Below, in pieces: positions 44,923 through 45,825 of a stretch of DNA of 45,825 bases (positions are counted from its first letter, which is position 1; each line of letters opens with the position of its first letter). This DNA is from an uncultured cyanobacterium. Lineage in GTDB: Bacteria; Cyanobacteriota; Cyanobacteriia; Cyanobacteriales; Geitlerinemataceae. Made by a program: the position numbers and the translations under genes. The stretch spans positions 1 through 45,825 of the forward strand of contig CALCCD010000112.1 of NCBI GenBank assembly GCA_937899645.1, read 5' to 3'. Under the pieces are notes generated by a model that worked only from the letters and a program-made list of their open reading frames with translations, had not been told where the DNA came from and ran no database searches.

Positions 44923-45825
44923 CTACAAGTTTTCGGCGCTGAGATGTAACTTATCGAACCGCATTTGACGGCAAACTTCATACACCACCATCCCGGTTGC
45001 CACGGATACATTGAGGCTCGGCGTTCGACCCGCTAGGGGCACGGAGATCAGCTCGTCGCAGTTTTTCTGGGTGAGTAGATTGAGTCCGCTGCCTTCCGAA
45101 CCGAGGACGAGCACGGTGGGCGCGTCGAACTTGACGTCGTGGGCGTGCTGCTTGGCTTTTTCCGAGAGGCCGTAGATCCAAAATCCTGCTTCCTTGAGAG
45201 CTTCGAGGCTGCGCGCGAGATTGACTACGCGGGCGATCGGCAGGTTATCGAGGGCTCCGGCGGCGACTTTCATCACGGTGGAAGTGACGCCGACTGCTCG
45301 CCGCTGCGGGATGACTAGGCCCTGGACGCCCATCGCTTCGGCAGTGCGGGCGATCGCGCCGAGGTTGTGGGGATCGGTGATGCCGTCGGCGACGAGCACG
45401 ACCGGGCGTTCGCTGGCTTCTTTTGCCTTGAGTATTAGTTTGTCGAGGTCGTCGTAGTCATAGGGAGCGACCTGGGCGGCGACACCTTGATGAGTCGCGC
45501 CATCGGTCATGCGATCGAGCCACGCGTAGGAAACTTCATCAACTGTCGCGCCGCCCGCTTTCGCTTCGTTGAGCTTTTCGTGAAATTTGTCGCTGTGGCG
45601 CAGTTGCGAGACGACCCAGATTTTATTGAGCGATCGTTCGCTCTCAATCGCGCTGAGGACGGTGTGGCGTCCATAGATCAGGTCGCGCTCGGCAGCATCT
45701 TCCTCAGCGAGACGCTGGCCGCGAATCGGGCGTACGTCTACTTCGCGCTCGAAACGATCGGACGGGTCGAAGCGATCGCGGCGTTTGCCGTAGGGTTTGC
45801 GATCGTCCCGGTCGCCGTAATCGCG
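44923..45825 (-). CDS. rlmB: 23S rRNA (guanosine-2'-O-)-methyltransferase RlmB, 5' end outside the window
   Basis: A SpoU/TrmH-family methyltransferase that methylates a guanosine in the 23S rRNA peptidyl-transferase loop region. Only the C-terminal 300 codons are present; the frame stays open to 45825, so the start lies beyond the edge. Visible parts: an Arg/Asp-rich leader ([15 protein letters not shown]), the substrate-binding domain starting [16 protein letters not shown], then the knot domain with [22 protein letters not shown] (motif 1), [10 protein letters not shown] (motif 2) and [17 protein letters not shown] (motif 3). The basic leader is a common cyanobacterial extension. Internal ATG at 45510 is not the real start, since it would remove the substrate-binding domain. 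Confidence 0.95.
   Translation of the reverse strand, partial: RDYGDRDDRKPYGKRRDRFDPSDRFEREVDVRPIRGQRLAEEDAAERDLIYGRHTVLSAIESERSLNKIWVVSQLRHSDKFHEKLNEAKAGGATVDEVSYAWLDRMTDGATHQGVAAQVAPYDYDDLDKLILKAKEASERPVVLVADGITDPHNLGAIARTAEAMGVQGLVIPQRRAVGVTSTVMKVAAGALDNLPIARVVNLARSLEALKEAGFWIYGLSEKAKQHAHDVKFDAPTVLVLGSEGSGLNLLTQKNCDELISVPLAGRTPSLNVSVATGMVVYEVCRQMRFDKLHLSAENL

Noticed and set aside
1-45825. The many GCGATCGC palindromes as a special local feature
   Set aside because: These are HIP1 sites, spread over the whole window as usual in many cyanobacteria; they mark the lineage and not a local element.

Overview
The window is a gene-dense stretch of a cyanobacterial chromosome. Three things point there: the NDH-1 cluster ndhA-ndhI-ndhG-ndhE; the cyanobacterial neighbourhoods pdhB-secD-secF and tig-clpP-clpX divergent from asd-dapA-rnj; and many copies of the palindrome GCGATCGC (the HIP1 motif typical of cyanobacteria). 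By eye the DNA is GC-rich. A Rubidibacter-like unicellular marine cyanobacterium would fit, but that is only a guess. I saw no tRNA, rRNA, CRISPR array, transposase or phage gene.

Layout. 1-1.4 kb: a broken signal-peptidase-like fragment, a Uma2-family gene and a glutaredoxin. 1.6-4.6 kb (minus): the ndhAIGE operon. 4.8-12.3 kb: a membrane-anchored nuclease-like protein, a UbiB/ABC1 kinase-like protein, an acidic coiled-coil protein, an AI-2E-type permease, a large sensor histidine kinase and a small membrane protein. 12.3-15.8 kb (minus): secF, secD and pdhB. 16.4-18 kb: an RTX-type calcium-binding protein with a strong terminator. 18.2-23.1 kb: a Rieske ferredoxin, a cell-wall amidase, a desA-like desaturase, a ketosamine kinase and a small conserved protein. 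23.4-25.8 kb: ffh convergent with a 1-Cys peroxiredoxin. 26.3-28.4 kb: a four-cysteine membrane protein whose 3' end overlaps a convergent GT-C glycosyltransferase. 28.7-31.1 kb: an HD-like protein and a glutaminase. 31.3-35.4 kb (minus): asd-dapA-rnj. 36-39.9 kb (plus): tig-clpP-clpX. 40-41.5 kb: an ion channel with TrkA-type regulatory domains and an unusual filter. 41.6-44.8 kb (minus): a DUF39 homocysteine-biosynthesis protein, a second AI-2E permease, a small membrane protein and a DUF1816 protein. The 5'-truncated rlmB runs off the right edge.

Most content is housekeeping: photosynthetic/respiratory electron transport, protein export (SecDF, Ffh), protein quality control (trigger factor, ClpXP), RNA processing (RNase J, RlmB), lysine/threonine/methionine precursor supply (Asd, DapA, possibly DUF39), and carbon entry (PdhB). 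I see no clear new multi-gene system. The items most worth a second look are the channel with a non-canonical selectivity filter, the HD-like protein next to glutaminase, the solo RTX protein with duplicated N-terminal domains, the 103-bp convergent gene overlap, the nuclease-like protein with altered metal-site residues, and several dispersed structured repeats in gene borders.
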